Origin: CAYRFF01 sp964423575 | Lineage (GTDB): Bacteria > Bacteroidota > Bacteroidia > Chitinophagales > Saprospiraceae | Direction of reading: 5' to 3' | Assembly (NCBI GenBank): GCA_964423575.1 | Contig: CAYRFF010000002.1 | Location: 62,001 to 126,000 of the forward strand | DNA length: 64,000 nucleotides | In this document: positions 6,762 to 15,506 of the stretch, piece by piece | Layout of the letters: each line of letters begins with the position of its first letter | How positions within the stretch are numbered: the stretch's first letter is position 1 | The notes under the pieces: generated by a model | The model's input: the letters and a program-made list of their open reading frames with translations, nothing else | What the model was told of the DNA's origin: nothing | The model's database searches: none | Program-made: the position numbers and the translations under genes

Positions 6762-9377
6762 CTACTCGCCATCTACGAATTCTTTCAACTCCTTCAACTT
6801 CAGCATACACTCAATAGGTGTCAATGAATTTACATTGATTTCATCGAGATAGGCAAGAATCTTTTCATAGTCTTCATTATTGCTTTCCGCGCTTCCAAAA
6901 AGTTGTAATTGAAACTCTTGCGCCGGAATATTGATTGAAGCCTCAGAGTCGGAATCACCCATTTTCTGCTCTAGCTGCTTGAGGATTTTTTCTGCACGAG
7001 ACAGGATAGAAGTCGGCATACCGGCCATCTGGGCTACGTGAATACCAAAACTATGCTGAGAACCTCCTTTCTTTAACTTCCGGAGGAAAATGACTTCTCT
7101 TCCCGTTTCATGAGTTGAAACATGATAGTTTTTAATCCTTGGATAGGTTTTCTCCAGCTCATTCAACTCGTGATAATGAGTGGCAAATAATGTCTTGGGC
7201 TGATGGGGAGATTCATGCAGAAACTCCGCTATAGACCAGGCGATAGAAATTCCATCATAGGTACTTGTCCCTCTTCCTATTTCATCCATTAAAATCAGGC
7301 TGCGGGAAGAAATATTGTTGAGGATATTGGCAGTTTCATTCATCTCAACCATGAAAGTCGATTCACCGCTGGAAATATTATCGGAGGCCCCCACACGTGA
7401 AAATATCTTATCGACAATGCCCAGTCTGGCTCTTGCCGCCGGAACAAAGCTTCCCATCTGTGCCATTAATGAGATAAGGGCAGTCTGACGCAATATAGCC
7501 GACTTACCACTCATATTAGGTCCTGTAATCATCAGAACCTGCTGATTATCATTGTCGAGGAAAATATCGTTGGGGACATATTCTTCACCCAGGCGCATAA
7601 ACTGCTCTATGACCGGATGTCTACCGTCGATGATATCTATTTCTTTGCTTTCATCGATAGTGGGGCGATTGTAATGATGTTTTACAGAAGCTTCCGCAAA
7701 TGATGCCAGACAATCAAATTCTGCAATTATCTCTGCATTTGCCTGGATTTCTTTCACGTATTTGGATACATCTTCTATAAGATTGTTAAATACTTCTTCC
7801 TCTAGTTCCAATGCTCTTTCTTCTGCGTGAAGGATCTTCTCTTCCAGCTGTTTCAGTTCATCAGTGATATAGCGTTCAGCATTTTTTAAGGTCTGTTTCC
7901 TTACCCAGTGCTCCGGCACCATGCCCTTATTCTTGTACCTATTGGTTACTTCCAGATAATAGCCGAAAACGTTATTGAAACCTACCTTAAGGTTATCTAT
8001 GCCGGTAGCTTCTGCTTCCTTTGCCTGAATATCTGCAAGTAATTCCTTGGCATGCTTGATTGTGTAGCGGTAGTCGTCAATTTTAGGATGAGCACCATCA
8101 GCTATGACATTTCCCCGGTTGAAATTGGCAGGGGGATCATCCACAACTGTTTTATCAATCTGCTGACGTATATCTTCGCAGTCTATAAACCGTCCGCTGA
8201 TTTCCAGTATGTCATCAACTTCCGATGCATCCATCAATTCTTTTACCTGAGGAATATAGGATAGGGAAGTGGAGAGCTGTTTCATTGCCTTGGGATGGAT
8301 TTTCCCCATAGGAACTCTGGAAATCAATCGCTGTAAATCACCAAACTTACCCAATATCTCCCGCAGATCTTCCCGTACTCTGCTGTGTCCTGCCAGGAAA
8401 TCAACGATATTATGGCGTTTGTTGATTTCAGGAACGCTGATCAAGGGCATAATAATCCACTTTTTAAGCAAGCGGCCGCCCATCGGTGTCCTTGTGAAAT
8501 CGAGGACATCGATTAATGGCTTTCCTGTCTGGAAAGGGGAGTCAAGCAATTCAAGATTCCTTATAGTAAACCTATCCAGCCACACAAAGCCATCTTTTTG
8601 CAAGCGTTGAATATTGTTGATATGATTGATGCGCGTGTTTTCTGTCGTTGAGAGATAATGTAGGATGGAACCCGCTGCTATCTGCGCATTTATCATATCT
8701 TCTACACCAAATCCTTTCAGGCTGCTAACCTTAAAATGGTCGAGTAATTTTTCTTCTGCAAAATCCAGGTTATACACCCAGTCATCGATGCCGTAGGTAT
8801 ACCATGTGCCACCAAATTTGTTGAAAAAAGCCTTTTCCTTCAACCTGGACAAAATAATTTCATTGGGTTTAAAGGATTGCAGGAGTTTATCAATATCAAT
8901 ATAATTTCCTTGTCCTACCAGAAACTCACCGGTAGAAATGTCAAGAAATGCTATTCCGTATTCATCCAGTCCGGCATAGTGAATCGAGGCGAGATAGTTA
9001 TTGCTTTTATTGTCGAGCAACTCCTCATCCATGGTCAGTCCGGGCGTGATTACGTCAGTAACTCCCCGTTTTACTACGGATTTTCCTTTTTGAGGCTTTT
9101 CCAGTTGCTCACAGATGGCAACGCGCATACCGGCTTTTACCAGACGGGGGAGATATACATTCAGAGAGTGATGGGGAAAGCCCGCCAGGGCGATATCGCT
9201 CCCTCCGTTATTGCGACTGGTAAGTACAATACCGAGAATATCCGAAACTTTTTGGGCATCCTCAGCAAAGGTTTCATAAAAATCCCCGATTCTGTACAGT
9301 AATATAGCATCAGGATACTTGGCCTTAAGCTTAAAATACTGCTTCATCATGGGAGTTGATTCCGCCTTCTTATTCAT
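6762..9377 (-). CDS. mutS: DNA mismatch repair protein MutS
   Basis: 871-residue protein of normal MutS1 length. The mismatch-reading Phe-x-Glu motif is present as Phe33-Tyr-Glu35 in RIGDFYETF. The ATPase domain shows Walker A GPNMSGKS near residue 615, the DEIGRGTSTYDG Walker B/signature segment, and FATHYHEL. The C-terminal helix-turn-helix follows. It recognises mispairs and small loops, then recruits MutL, in the cytoplasm. The gene stands alone; convergent SBBP gene downstream, divergent TerB-like gene upstream. Its leader carries the short GAAA-loop hairpin motif at 9465-9480. A minus-strand TAAATTTG (9500-9493) could be its -7 box, without a good -33 partner. Confidence 0.97.
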   Translation of the reverse strand: MNKKAESTPMMKQYFKLKAKYPDAILLYRIGDFYETFAEDAQKVSDILGIVLTSRNNGGSDIALAGFPHHSLNVYLPRLVKAGMRVAICEQLEKPQKGKSVVKRGVTDVITPGLTMDEELLDNKSNNYLASIHYAGLDEYGIAFLDISTGEFLVGQGNYIDIDKLLQSFKPNEIILSRLKEKAFFNKFGGTWYTYGIDDWVYNLDFAEEKLLDHFKVSSLKGFGVEDMINAQIAAGSILHYLSTTENTRINHINNIQRLQKDGFVWLDRFTIRNLELLDSPFQTGKPLIDVLDFTRTPMGGRLLKKWIIMPLISVPEINKRHNIVDFLAGHSRVREDLREILGKFGDLQRLISRVPMGKIHPKAMKQLSTSLSYIPQVKELMDASEVDDILEISGRFIDCEDIRQQIDKTVVDDPPANFNRGNVIADGAHPKIDDYRYTIKHAKELLADIQAKEAEATGIDNLKVGFNNVFGYYLEVTNRYKNKGMVPEHWVRKQTLKNAERYITDELKQLEEKILHAEERALELEEEVFNNLIEDVSKYVKEIQANAEIIAEFDCLASFAEASVKHHYNRPTIDESKEIDIIDGRHPVIEQFMRLGEEYVPNDIFLDNDNQQVLMITGPNMSGKSAILRQTALISLMAQMGSFVPAARARLGIVDKIFSRVGASDNISSGESTFMVEMNETANILNNISSRSLILMDEIGRGTSTYDGISIAWSIAEFLHESPHQPKTLFATHYHELNELEKTYPRIKNYHVSTHETGREVIFLRKLKKGGSQHSFGIHVAQMAGMPTSILSRAEKILKQLEQKMGDSDSEASINIPAQEFQLQLFGSAESNNEDYEKILAYLDEINVNSLTPIECMLKLKELKEFVDGE

Positions 9378-9761
9378 TCTTTGTTTACTGTTTTACTGGT
9401 TCTTGCTTCGGGTATACTTATAGAAAGATAAATATACCTCCACTTGTTTATATCTTCTTCTGATCTGCCTTTCGGCAAATCTCTAAAATAGTCAAATTTA
9501 AAGACAGTTTTCATATCTAAGTAGTTTTATTTCTTATTTCAATATTTGACATTTGCGTAAGCTAAATAAGCTTGTTTCAACGGGGCTGAAATTGTATACA
9601 AAATTCAGAAAGTGAGAGAGAGGCGAAAAGTCGATTTCTATTGCGAAAAACCTTTTTATATTTAAATCGACAAATAGTAGGCCGGACGGGAACAATTAAA
9701 CGCTGAGGATATTATAATAATTAAAAGGAACTCTTATTTTTGTGTTGAAAATTAAAAGAAG
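9378..9761. other. 384-base divergent intergenic region (mutS / TerB-like gene)
   Basis: No gene. Contains the mutS leader with a repeated small hairpin at 9465-9480, a possible minus-strand -7 box at 9493-9500, and a plus-strand TATTTTTG at 9735-9742 that fits a -7 box 20 bases before the start of the gene at 9762. The rest is AT-rich without visible structure. Confidence 0.5.
9465..9480 (-). repeat. Small GAAA-loop hairpin repeat, copy 1 (mutS leader)
   Basis: Minus-strand reading ATTTGCCGAAAGGCAG: GCC and GGC pair around a GAAA tetraloop, with flanking T-A and T-G pairs. The same 14-16 bases recur at 52556-52569 and 59573-59588, always in the same orientation upstream of a minus-strand gene. 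Confidence 0.6.
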
Positions 9762-10244
9762 ATGAAAGAAACCATGCTGGCAAATGCCCTTAAAAAACTC
9801 GATAGAGATGAAGAGCAACTTTTGTTTGATAGTATTGCTTTAATTACTATTCTTATCGCAGGTAGCGATGGGCAGATAAGGGATAAGGAACTTCAGAAAT
9901 CTGAAAACATTACCAAGATTAGATCCTTTACTAATCCGGATGCTTTGGGTGAGTTTTATGCTCGAGTAGGACAGGATTTTAATGAGCGCCTTGCAGAATT
10001 GCTGGAAGAACTGCCAAATAATACAGACGAAAGAACTGCTGAGTTAAGCCATCGACTTTCTGGCTTGACAGACATTCTGAAGAAAGTTGATATTGATTTC
10101 GGCGATTTGTATTACGATAGTATCAAGTCTTTAGCGCGCCACGTTGCTGAGGCTGCCGGTGGTTTTCTGGGCTTTGGGAAAATTTCATACGAGGAAGCTC
10201 AGCTTATCGATTTGCCGATGATAGAGTTTGAATTTAAAGGCTAG
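9762..10244 (+). CDS. TerB-like domain protein of unknown function
   Basis: 160-residue, mostly helical acidic protein without signal peptide or membrane segment. The segment LIAGSDGQIRDKELQK (about residues 31-46) resembles the metal-binding loop of TerB/DjlA-N-like domains (AxxDGxIxxxE). The ATG at 9762 follows a TATTTTTG box by 20 bases. TerB-like domains occur in tellurite resistance and in many stress-related soluble proteins; nothing here shows tellurite resistance, and no ter genes are nearby. The assignment rests on one motif. Confidence 0.6.
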   Translation: MKETMLANALKKLDRDEEQLLFDSIALITILIAGSDGQIRDKELQKSENITKIRSFTNPDALGEFYARVGQDFNERLAELLEELPNNTDERTAELSHRLSGLTDILKKVDIDFGDLYYDSIKSLARHVAEAAGGFLGFGKISYEEAQLIDLPMIEFEFKG

Positions 10245-10567
10245 CCTTCCAAGGCATTTCGTATTCTCATTTACCTGAGTTTTCCAAAATACTGTTTTAT
10301 CCAAGGCAGAACGTAGTTGCTATTGGTAGTGCAAGTAGTATCTTGTTTGCAATCGCAAAAATTATGCATGGAAGGGTCAGCGGTTGTTATTTTCTTTTAT
10401 TCTTTATCTCAATCTTTATCCCGATTCGATTATTCTAGGTGGGCTTTGCGATATTCTAAATTTGAAGTCAAGCTTATTCTATGAAAGCTAGGCTCTTATA
10501 CCTTTAACTATCGTATTTAGAATCCTGACTGTTAATCTTTAGCATATAGATTTCTACTGATAAGAAA
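10245..10567. other. 323-base intergenic region
   Basis: Between the convergent TerB-like and TPM genes. No gene, RNA or strong terminator is visible; there is only a short palindrome TTGCAATCGCAA near 10348. Confidence 0.4.
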
Positions 10568-11359
10568 TTACCACTTTCCGCCTGCACCTCCACCACCGAA
10601 GCTGCCGCCTCCGAATCCTCCAAAGCTGCGTCCGCCGGAACTGCTGCTACTAGATCTTCCGCTGCTGTAACTTCTGCCGGAATAACCTGAACTACCTGTA
10701 ATAATAGGACCATGCCAGCCTCCTCTTCCAATGGAGCCACCGCTGCGCGTATCAGCGTTTTTTGCTACTACGATTATGAAAATTATTATAATCATCAGGA
10801 AGATAATCGCACCTGTCGGAAAACTATTATCAAAATTGTCGTCATAAATATAGGGGACAGGGGAAAATTCCCCTTGCAATAGACTTATAATAACATCAGT
10901 GGCATCGTCCAGACCGGAATAAAAGTCCCCTTTGCTAAATTCAGGGATCATTACATTGTTCACGATGCGATGCGCATATATATCCGGTATAGCGCCTTCA
11001 ATGCCCCGACCGGTTGCAATAAAGGTCTCTCTTTCTTTTTCTGCAATAGTAATTACAATGCCGTTATCTATACTGCCTGTCCCGACACCCCATCTGTCAC
11101 CGAGTGTATAACTGAACTCCGCAATTTCCCAGTTGCCAATCGTTTTGACAAGAATTATAGCTATCTGGGTGGAGGTCGTGTCGTAGTAATAAACAAGCTT
11201 ATTCTCGAGTTTGTCTCTTTGATCAGTAGAAAGAAGACCGGCAAAGTCATTGACGAGCCGGGGTGGAGTAGGCCGCTCGGGAATATCCTGAGCGATAGCA
11301 GTTCTTACAGCTATAACAATAAAAAGTAAGATGAGAAGCAGAAATCTATTCTTCTTCAT
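10568..11359 (-). CDS. TPM-domain membrane protein with Gly/Ser-rich tail (YgcG-like)
   Basis: 263-residue protein: signal peptide (about 1-24), a TPM domain (about 30-170; VNDFAGLLSTDQRDKLE, IAIILVKTI, DRWGVG, NGIVITIA, GRGIEGAIPD), one transmembrane helix (about 185-205) and a low-complexity Ser/Gly tail ending FGGGGAGGKW. This is the YgcG architecture: domain outside or in the periplasm, tail after the membrane helix. The ATG at 11359 is taken as start, since it begins the signal peptide; an in-frame TTG at 11377 is less likely. It overlaps the end of the upstream TPM gene by 14 bases and forms the last gene of a lemA-TPM-TPM operon. Roles proposed for TPM proteins include photosystem repair in plants and phosphatase activity; the role here is unknown. 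Confidence 0.85.
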   Translation of the reverse strand: MKKNRFLLLILLFIVIAVRTAIAQDIPERPTPPRLVNDFAGLLSTDQRDKLENKLVYYYDTTSTQIAIILVKTIGNWEIAEFSYTLGDRWGVGTGSIDNGIVITIAEKERETFIATGRGIEGAIPDIYAHRIVNNVMIPEFSKGDFYSGLDDATDVIISLLQGEFSPVPYIYDDNFDNSFPTGAIIFLMIIIIFIIVVAKNADTRSGGSIGRGGWHGPIITGSSGYSGRSYSSGRSSSSSSGGRSFGGFGGGSFGGGGAGGKW

Positions 11360-11810
11360 TCCATAGGTCTTTTTCAAATGCTATGTCATTGGGTAATTCA
11401 TTTACGTCATTCTCTGCTATGGGGAAATATTTCCTTAATTGTTCACCGACTTCATCAATACCATGACTGAGACCCGTAATGAATTCGCCACGGGTAAAGT
11501 TGTCGCGCATGACTATTGATATTTCCTCCCAAAAACCATCATGCACTCTTTCATGAATACCTTTATCACCGATTATTGCGTATTTCCTGTCGTCAAAGGC
11601 AATGTAGAATAAAACTCCATTACGCAACTCGGTTTTATCCATTTTAAGTAGCGAAAAGATTTCCACTGCGCGCTCTTTCGGAGAAAAATTACCGGTTTTA
11701 CGCTCAAAATACACGCGTATTTCTCCACTAGTTTTCTTCTCCGCATCTTGGATACGTTGAGAAATCAGCGCTTTTTCATCCTTATTGAAGTAGTCCTCCA
11801 GCAGTCGCAT
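11346..11810 (-). CDS. TPM-domain protein, soluble
   Basis: 154-residue protein that is almost entirely one TPM domain (SQRIQDAEKKTSGEIRVYF near residue 17, RNGVLFYIAFDDRKYAIIGD near 62, followed by GFWEEI). It has no signal peptide and no membrane helix, unlike its downstream neighbour. Its start ATG (11810) shares a base with the lemA stop, and its end overlaps the next TPM gene, so the three are surely cotranscribed and perhaps translationally coupled. The function is unknown beyond the family association with LemA. Confidence 0.85.
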   Translation of the reverse strand: MRLLEDYFNKDEKALISQRIQDAEKKTSGEIRVYFERKTGNFSPKERAVEIFSLLKMDKTELRNGVLFYIAFDDRKYAIIGDKGIHERVHDGFWEEISIVMRDNFTRGEFITGLSHGIDEVGEQLRKYFPIAENDVNELPNDIAFEKDLWNEEE

Positions 11811-12400
11811 CAGAAGTTGATTTCAGGGGCTACTTCAGATCCTTTCTGTGCCTCAAAATAGGCCTGAGGTGAAAAGCCAAACAGCCCGGCCACGATGTTA
11901 CGCGGAAATTGCTTGATATAAGTGTTGTATTCTCTGGCTACTTCGTTAAAGTCTGTTCTCGCTTTATTTATGCGGTTTTCAGTACCTTCAATCTGTGCCT
12001 GAAAATCCCGGAAAGCACCGGTAGTCTGTAATTGAGGATATGCTTCTGCTACTGCTAGTAATCTACTGAATGAGGAACTGAGTTGTGCCTGTGCATCCTG
12101 GAATTTCTTTAAATTTTCTTCTGTCAAATCATCGACGGAAAGGGTGATGTCAGAAACTTGTTTCCTCGCATTTATTACTGCATCCAAAGTACTCTTTTCA
12201 AATTCAGCAGATCCGCGAATCGTCTGTACTACGCTATTGTACAAATCGGTTCTGCGTTGATACTGGTTATCGACATTGGACCAGGCGTTTTCAACGATTT
12301 CCTGTTTTTCAATCATTGAGTTATATGTTCCACCAAATAGACTCCAAGCTAAGATTCCGAGAACTACAATGACTATCGCGGCAATAAGAAGTTTTTTCAT
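11810..12400 (-). CDS. lemA: LemA family protein
   Basis: 196-residue protein with an N-terminal membrane anchor (about residues 3-20) followed by the helical LemA domain: YNSMIEKQEIVENAWSNVDN, QYQRRTDLYNSVVQTI, AYPQLQTTGAFRDFQAQIEG and the ending YNTYIKQFPRNIVAGLFGF are all conserved family segments. LemA forms an extracytoplasmic four-helix bundle. First gene of a lemA-TPM-TPM operon with overlapping ends, a layout found across Bacteroidota and other phyla. The biochemical role is not known. Confidence 0.93.
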   Translation of the reverse strand: MKKLLIAAIVIVVLGILAWSLFGGTYNSMIEKQEIVENAWSNVDNQYQRRTDLYNSVVQTIRGSAEFEKSTLDAVINARKQVSDITLSVDDLTEENLKKFQDAQAQLSSSFSRLLAVAEAYPQLQTTGAFRDFQAQIEGTENRINKARTDFNEVAREYNTYIKQFPRNIVAGLFGFSPQAYFEAQKGSEVAPEINF

Positions 12401-12616
12401 AAGTTTATTATAGTTTAGGATTCAAATGTACAATTTTTCACCCATTTAGAGATATTGTTGTCGATTCTTATGAATATCAATGAATAAATTTCTGTTATAC
12501 AACATATATTATAGATTTGCGTTTAACAGACAATTACATCGAGTCATAATCTGAATTAAAGAAAACTGGTATTGTTTTTGTTATATTAAAGATTAATTTA
12601 ATATATTTAAGCCCGT

Positions 12617-13084
12617 ATGTTTAGAGTAGGTATTTTATTTTTAAGTATTGTATTCCTTTCATCTTGTACCAAGGATTCATTGAAGGTAAATGATTCTGCA
12701 GATACACCGGGTGGGGCGGCGATAGATGAAACTGTATGGAAGCACGATAATGCTATCGATACGGCTATCAGCACCATGTCCGGAAAAGAGTTGTTGAATC
12801 ATCTTCAGGGATTATCTGATTATGTGGATGGTGTAAGCAAGAAAGTAAACAGACGTGAAACAAAAGCAGTTGAAACTCTTCCTGCTCTACAAGCAGAAAT
12901 TGAGCAGAATGAAGATATGAGTTTCTTCCGTGAGTATATGAAGAAGCAATATATTCTGGGGGATCGAGTCAGAAGCAATCATCTACCGTTTCAGGAACTA
13001 TCCGAAATGGCTGTCCGTATTCAATTGACTAACCTGAAGATAGAAGCGCGGGATAGCGCGGTTTACAGCGAAGATAGGCCATAA
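12617..13084 (+). CDS. Hypothetical lipoprotein
   Basis: 155-residue protein whose first 16 residues form a lipoprotein signal with the lipobox LSSC (Cys17). The rest is acidic, helical and contains no domain I recognise. The segment TAISTMSGKELLNHLQGLSDY and a Lys/Arg-rich stretch (KKVNRRETK) are visible. It is monocistronic, upstream of tRNA-Arg and divergent from lemA. It is likely anchored to the outer or inner membrane from the periplasmic side. Confidence 0.7.
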   Translation: MFRVGILFLSIVFLSSCTKDSLKVNDSADTPGGAAIDETVWKHDNAIDTAISTMSGKELLNHLQGLSDYVDGVSKKVNRRETKAVETLPALQAEIEQNEDMSFFREYMKKQYILGDRVRSNHLPFQELSEMAVRIQLTNLKIEARDSAVYSEDRP

Positions 13085-13150
13085 GAGATAAATGCCTGTT
13101 TGTAGTGGAATCTTCTTCTTTCTGTCTGCAAGCATTTAAGCAATCCAAGT

Positions 13151-13183
13151 TTTGTATTATATGAATTAAAGTCATTACTTTTG
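13151..13183 (+). promoter_or_regulatory. Promoter of tRNA-Arg
   Basis: TTTG at 13151-13154, 21 bases of spacer, TACTTTTG at 13176-13183: a full match to the Bacteroidota housekeeping promoter, 18 bases before the tRNA 5' end. Confidence 0.75.
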
Positions 13184-13201
13184 CTTTCGCAAATGAGATA
13201 T

Positions 13202-13275
13202 GGCTCCGTAGTTCAACTGGATAGAACATCAGATTTCGGCTCTGAGGGTTGAGGGTTCGAATCCTTCCGGAGTCA
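13202..13275 (+). tRNA. tRNA-Arg(TCG)
   Basis: 74-base cloverleaf: acceptor GGCTCCG/CGGAGTC with one G-U pair, D arm GTTC...GAAC, anticodon stem TCAGA/TCTGA with loop TTTCGGC giving anticodon TCG, T arm GAGGG-TTCGAAT-CCTTC, discriminator A. CCA is not encoded. Reads CGA (and wobble) Arg codons. Confidence 0.95.
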
Positions 13276-13290
13276 CACTTATAGAATAGG

Positions 13291-13322
13291 CGCAATTCGG
13301 AGGAAATCCGGGTTGCGTTTTT
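13291..13322 (+). terminator. Intrinsic terminator of tRNA-Arg
   Basis: Stem CGCAA..CGGA paired with TCCG..TTGCG, followed by six T residues, 16 bases after the tRNA. Confidence 0.8.
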
Positions 13323-13325
13323 TGT

Positions 13326-13778
13326 TACAGTGGCCACTAATGAGAGCCATAATGTTTCCTGCCCTAAAGAAATTACCTAGAATTACAGAATCTAAGAGAT
13401 AACTAATCAAAACTAAAAGAATACAGGCCTACAGGCCTAGAGGACTTACATACTACAACTATGGAATGCGCTTTAATTATAGATTTCTAGATATTGAGCT
13501 TGGAAATAGAAATAAATTGACCAATTTATTTTGGTGGATGGGTTATGTTTAAAAGACTTCCTTATGAGATAAATATAATTTTCCGCATATATTTAAACGT
13601 AAAAGAATTTGAAATGAATGGAGTAAAATGCACTTATTCTAATTGAGAAAAGATGGATTATTTGGTAATAATTTTGACAAAATAATGTAATTATAAAATA
13701 ATTCCGTATGTTTAAGGTGTATGTATTGAAAATTAAAAACCTAACTGAAAAAATTATCATCCAATAAACTATTAAATT
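13326..13778. other. 453-base AT-rich spacer
   Basis: Between the tRNA-Arg terminator and the T9SS gene at 13779. No gene or structured element is seen. It must contain the promoter of the T9SS gene, but no convincing -33/-7 pair stands out. Confidence 0.4.
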
Positions 13779-15377
13779 ATGAAAAGTTTATTGATTTCAA
13801 CTATCATATTCAGTTTACTTTTTTGCTTTACTAGAGAGCTTCTGGCACAGCATGAAAGGGATACATGGATTGTTGGGAGTAATACTAAAACAAGCAAAAG
13901 TGCCAATCTGCTGACATTTAAGGATGGAGAACTAGTCAAAGTCGATACTGTCAATCATTCTGGCGATTTACTTGCGGTAACTTCATATTGTGATCCTGAA
14001 ACAGGAGAAATGCTTCTTTACTCGGATGGTTTTCATTTGTTTGATGGGAATGGTGAAATAATAAATAAGGATGAGATTCTGAATCCAACTTATTGGGCAA
14101 AGAGTGAGGTGAGAGGTTTTGAAAAAAGATATGGGTTTACTACCGGGACACGTGCTGCCGGTACTATGGTCATTTTACCACTTGCAGATGATCGGTTTGG
14201 GATAGTGCACCAGTATCCTACGAGAGGTATAATATATATGGGGGTTGATAGTTTGTATTATACAGAGCTTCAGAGAAATCGTTCAGAAAATACCTGGGAA
14301 ATTATAAAAATGAATGAGCTTATTATGCATGACTGGGATGAGTATCTGGCTAATGGAACATCTTTATCTGCAATACGTCATGGAAATGGCAGAGACTGGT
14401 GGGTACTTGCCGGAGGGATGAATGCTGTGGCTCTCTGTAAAAATGAAAGCTGTTTTAGATTTTATGTATTTTTATTAAGCCCTGAGGGACTTAGCTTAGA
14501 CCATGTAGAAGTAATTCTACCCGGTTATGAAAGGAATAACAGTATTACGTATGTCAGACCGAGTGTTGAAGGCTCTATGCTAACTACTGTAGGCGTTGAT
14601 ATGAGAGATCCGGACTATAAACGATATGTTCATTTATATGATTTTGATCGCTGTGATGGTACTATGTCTTTAAGAGAGGGGGAGATAGATATTGGAAAGG
14701 ATGATTTAAATATTTATGGGGGGATAGACGTGGATTATTCTGCTTCCGGGAGATATTTATATGTGCATAATGCATCGATACTGGTACAATATGATTTAAT
14801 GGAAGAGGAATGGTGGATGACGGGAGATACTGTAGGTGTCTGGTCTCAGGCAATAGATGATAATACAGAAGGAGTAGGACGTCATTCGCTATTTTCCTGG
14901 TCTTCCCTGGCACCTGATGGGAAGATTTATATCAGCGCAGCGGTTGACGGTTCATCCTATATGCATGTGATACATCATCCGGAGCGACGGGGGCCTGCCT
15001 GTGAATTTGAGCAGAATGGGCTTGCATTACCGTATATAAATAAAGAAAGTGTTCCCTTGTATATGAATTATAGTCTCGGTGCTTTAAAGGATAGTCCCTG
15101 TGACAGTCTCGGCCTCAGTACTGCTGTAAAGCACGTAGAGAAGGAGAAGAGATTCATTCTTTATCCTAATCCGGCACAGAATCAGTTAAAAATTGAGAGT
15201 GAGAAACTGATGAAATCATACACGATTTATAGTATATCAGGTGTAAAACTTCAATCTGACGTAATGGTAAGAGATGAAGTGGATATATCTACACTGCCGG
15301 AAGGGATTTATATTATAAATATAGATTTTAAAGATGGCTCAAGAGCGGCTGAGAAGTTTGTGAAGATGAAGTCGTAA
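13779..15377 (+). CDS. T9SS-sorted beta-propeller-like protein
   Basis: 532-residue protein: signal peptide (about 1-23, ending LLAQ), a body with propeller-like strands, and a T9SS sorting domain starting at FILYPNPAQNQ (about 459) and ending AAEKFVKMKS. It is a paralogue of the protein encoded at 46533-48338: both have a Trp-x-(V/L)-G start, TG(E/D)M..(Y/F)(S/T)DG, (R/I)RHGNGRDWWVL, G(R/K)YL(Y/F)V and PDG(K/R)IYIS, then P(E/H)RRG. The paralogue has a PKD domain between body and sorting domain; this one does not. Exported by the type IX system. The function is unknown; the repeated modules suggest a scaffold or binding role at the cell surface. Confidence 0.8.
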   Translation: MKSLLISTIIFSLLFCFTRELLAQHERDTWIVGSNTKTSKSANLLTFKDGELVKVDTVNHSGDLLAVTSYCDPETGEMLLYSDGFHLFDGNGEIINKDEILNPTYWAKSEVRGFEKRYGFTTGTRAAGTMVILPLADDRFGIVHQYPTRGIIYMGVDSLYYTELQRNRSENTWEIIKMNELIMHDWDEYLANGTSLSAIRHGNGRDWWVLAGGMNAVALCKNESCFRFYVFLLSPEGLSLDHVEVILPGYERNNSITYVRPSVEGSMLTTVGVDMRDPDYKRYVHLYDFDRCDGTMSLREGEIDIGKDDLNIYGGIDVDYSASGRYLYVHNASILVQYDLMEEEWWMTGDTVGVWSQAIDDNTEGVGRHSLFSWSSLAPDGKIYISAAVDGSSYMHVIHHPERRGPACEFEQNGLALPYINKESVPLYMNYSLGALKDSPCDSLGLSTAVKHVEKEKRFILYPNPAQNQLKIESEKLMKSYTIYSISGVKLQSDVMVRDEVDISTLPEGIYIINIDFKDGSRAAEKFVKMKS

Positions 15378-15459
15378 TATGGGTGCTGTCATTACTTCCG
15401 GTGCTCAATTCATTTAAATAGACTATTGCGGATGAATTGTTTGAGTTAATGAAAGACTG

Positions 15460-15503
15460 TTAATAATGGGCTGATTGTCAAGAGATAGTCGGCCCATTAT
15501 TAA
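15460..15503. terminator. Bidirectional terminator between convergent genes
   Basis: 12-base arms TTAATAATGGGC (15460-15471) and GCCCATTATTAA (15492-15503) around a 20-base loop, between the stops at 15377 (plus) and 15507 (minus). Confidence 0.65.
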
Positions 15504-15506
15504 TTA

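Noticed and set aside
8877..9302. 141-codon frame opposite mutS
   Set aside because: Shadow of the mutS N-terminal coding sequence.
10504..10740. 78-codon frame overlapping the Gly-rich end of the TPM gene
   Set aside because: Out-of-frame reading of the Gly/Ser-rich tail, which yields low-complexity Ala/Val/Glu sequence.
13029..13337. 102-codon minus-strand frame
   Set aside because: Runs across tRNA-Arg and its terminator and overlaps the lipoprotein gene end; cannot be a protein gene.
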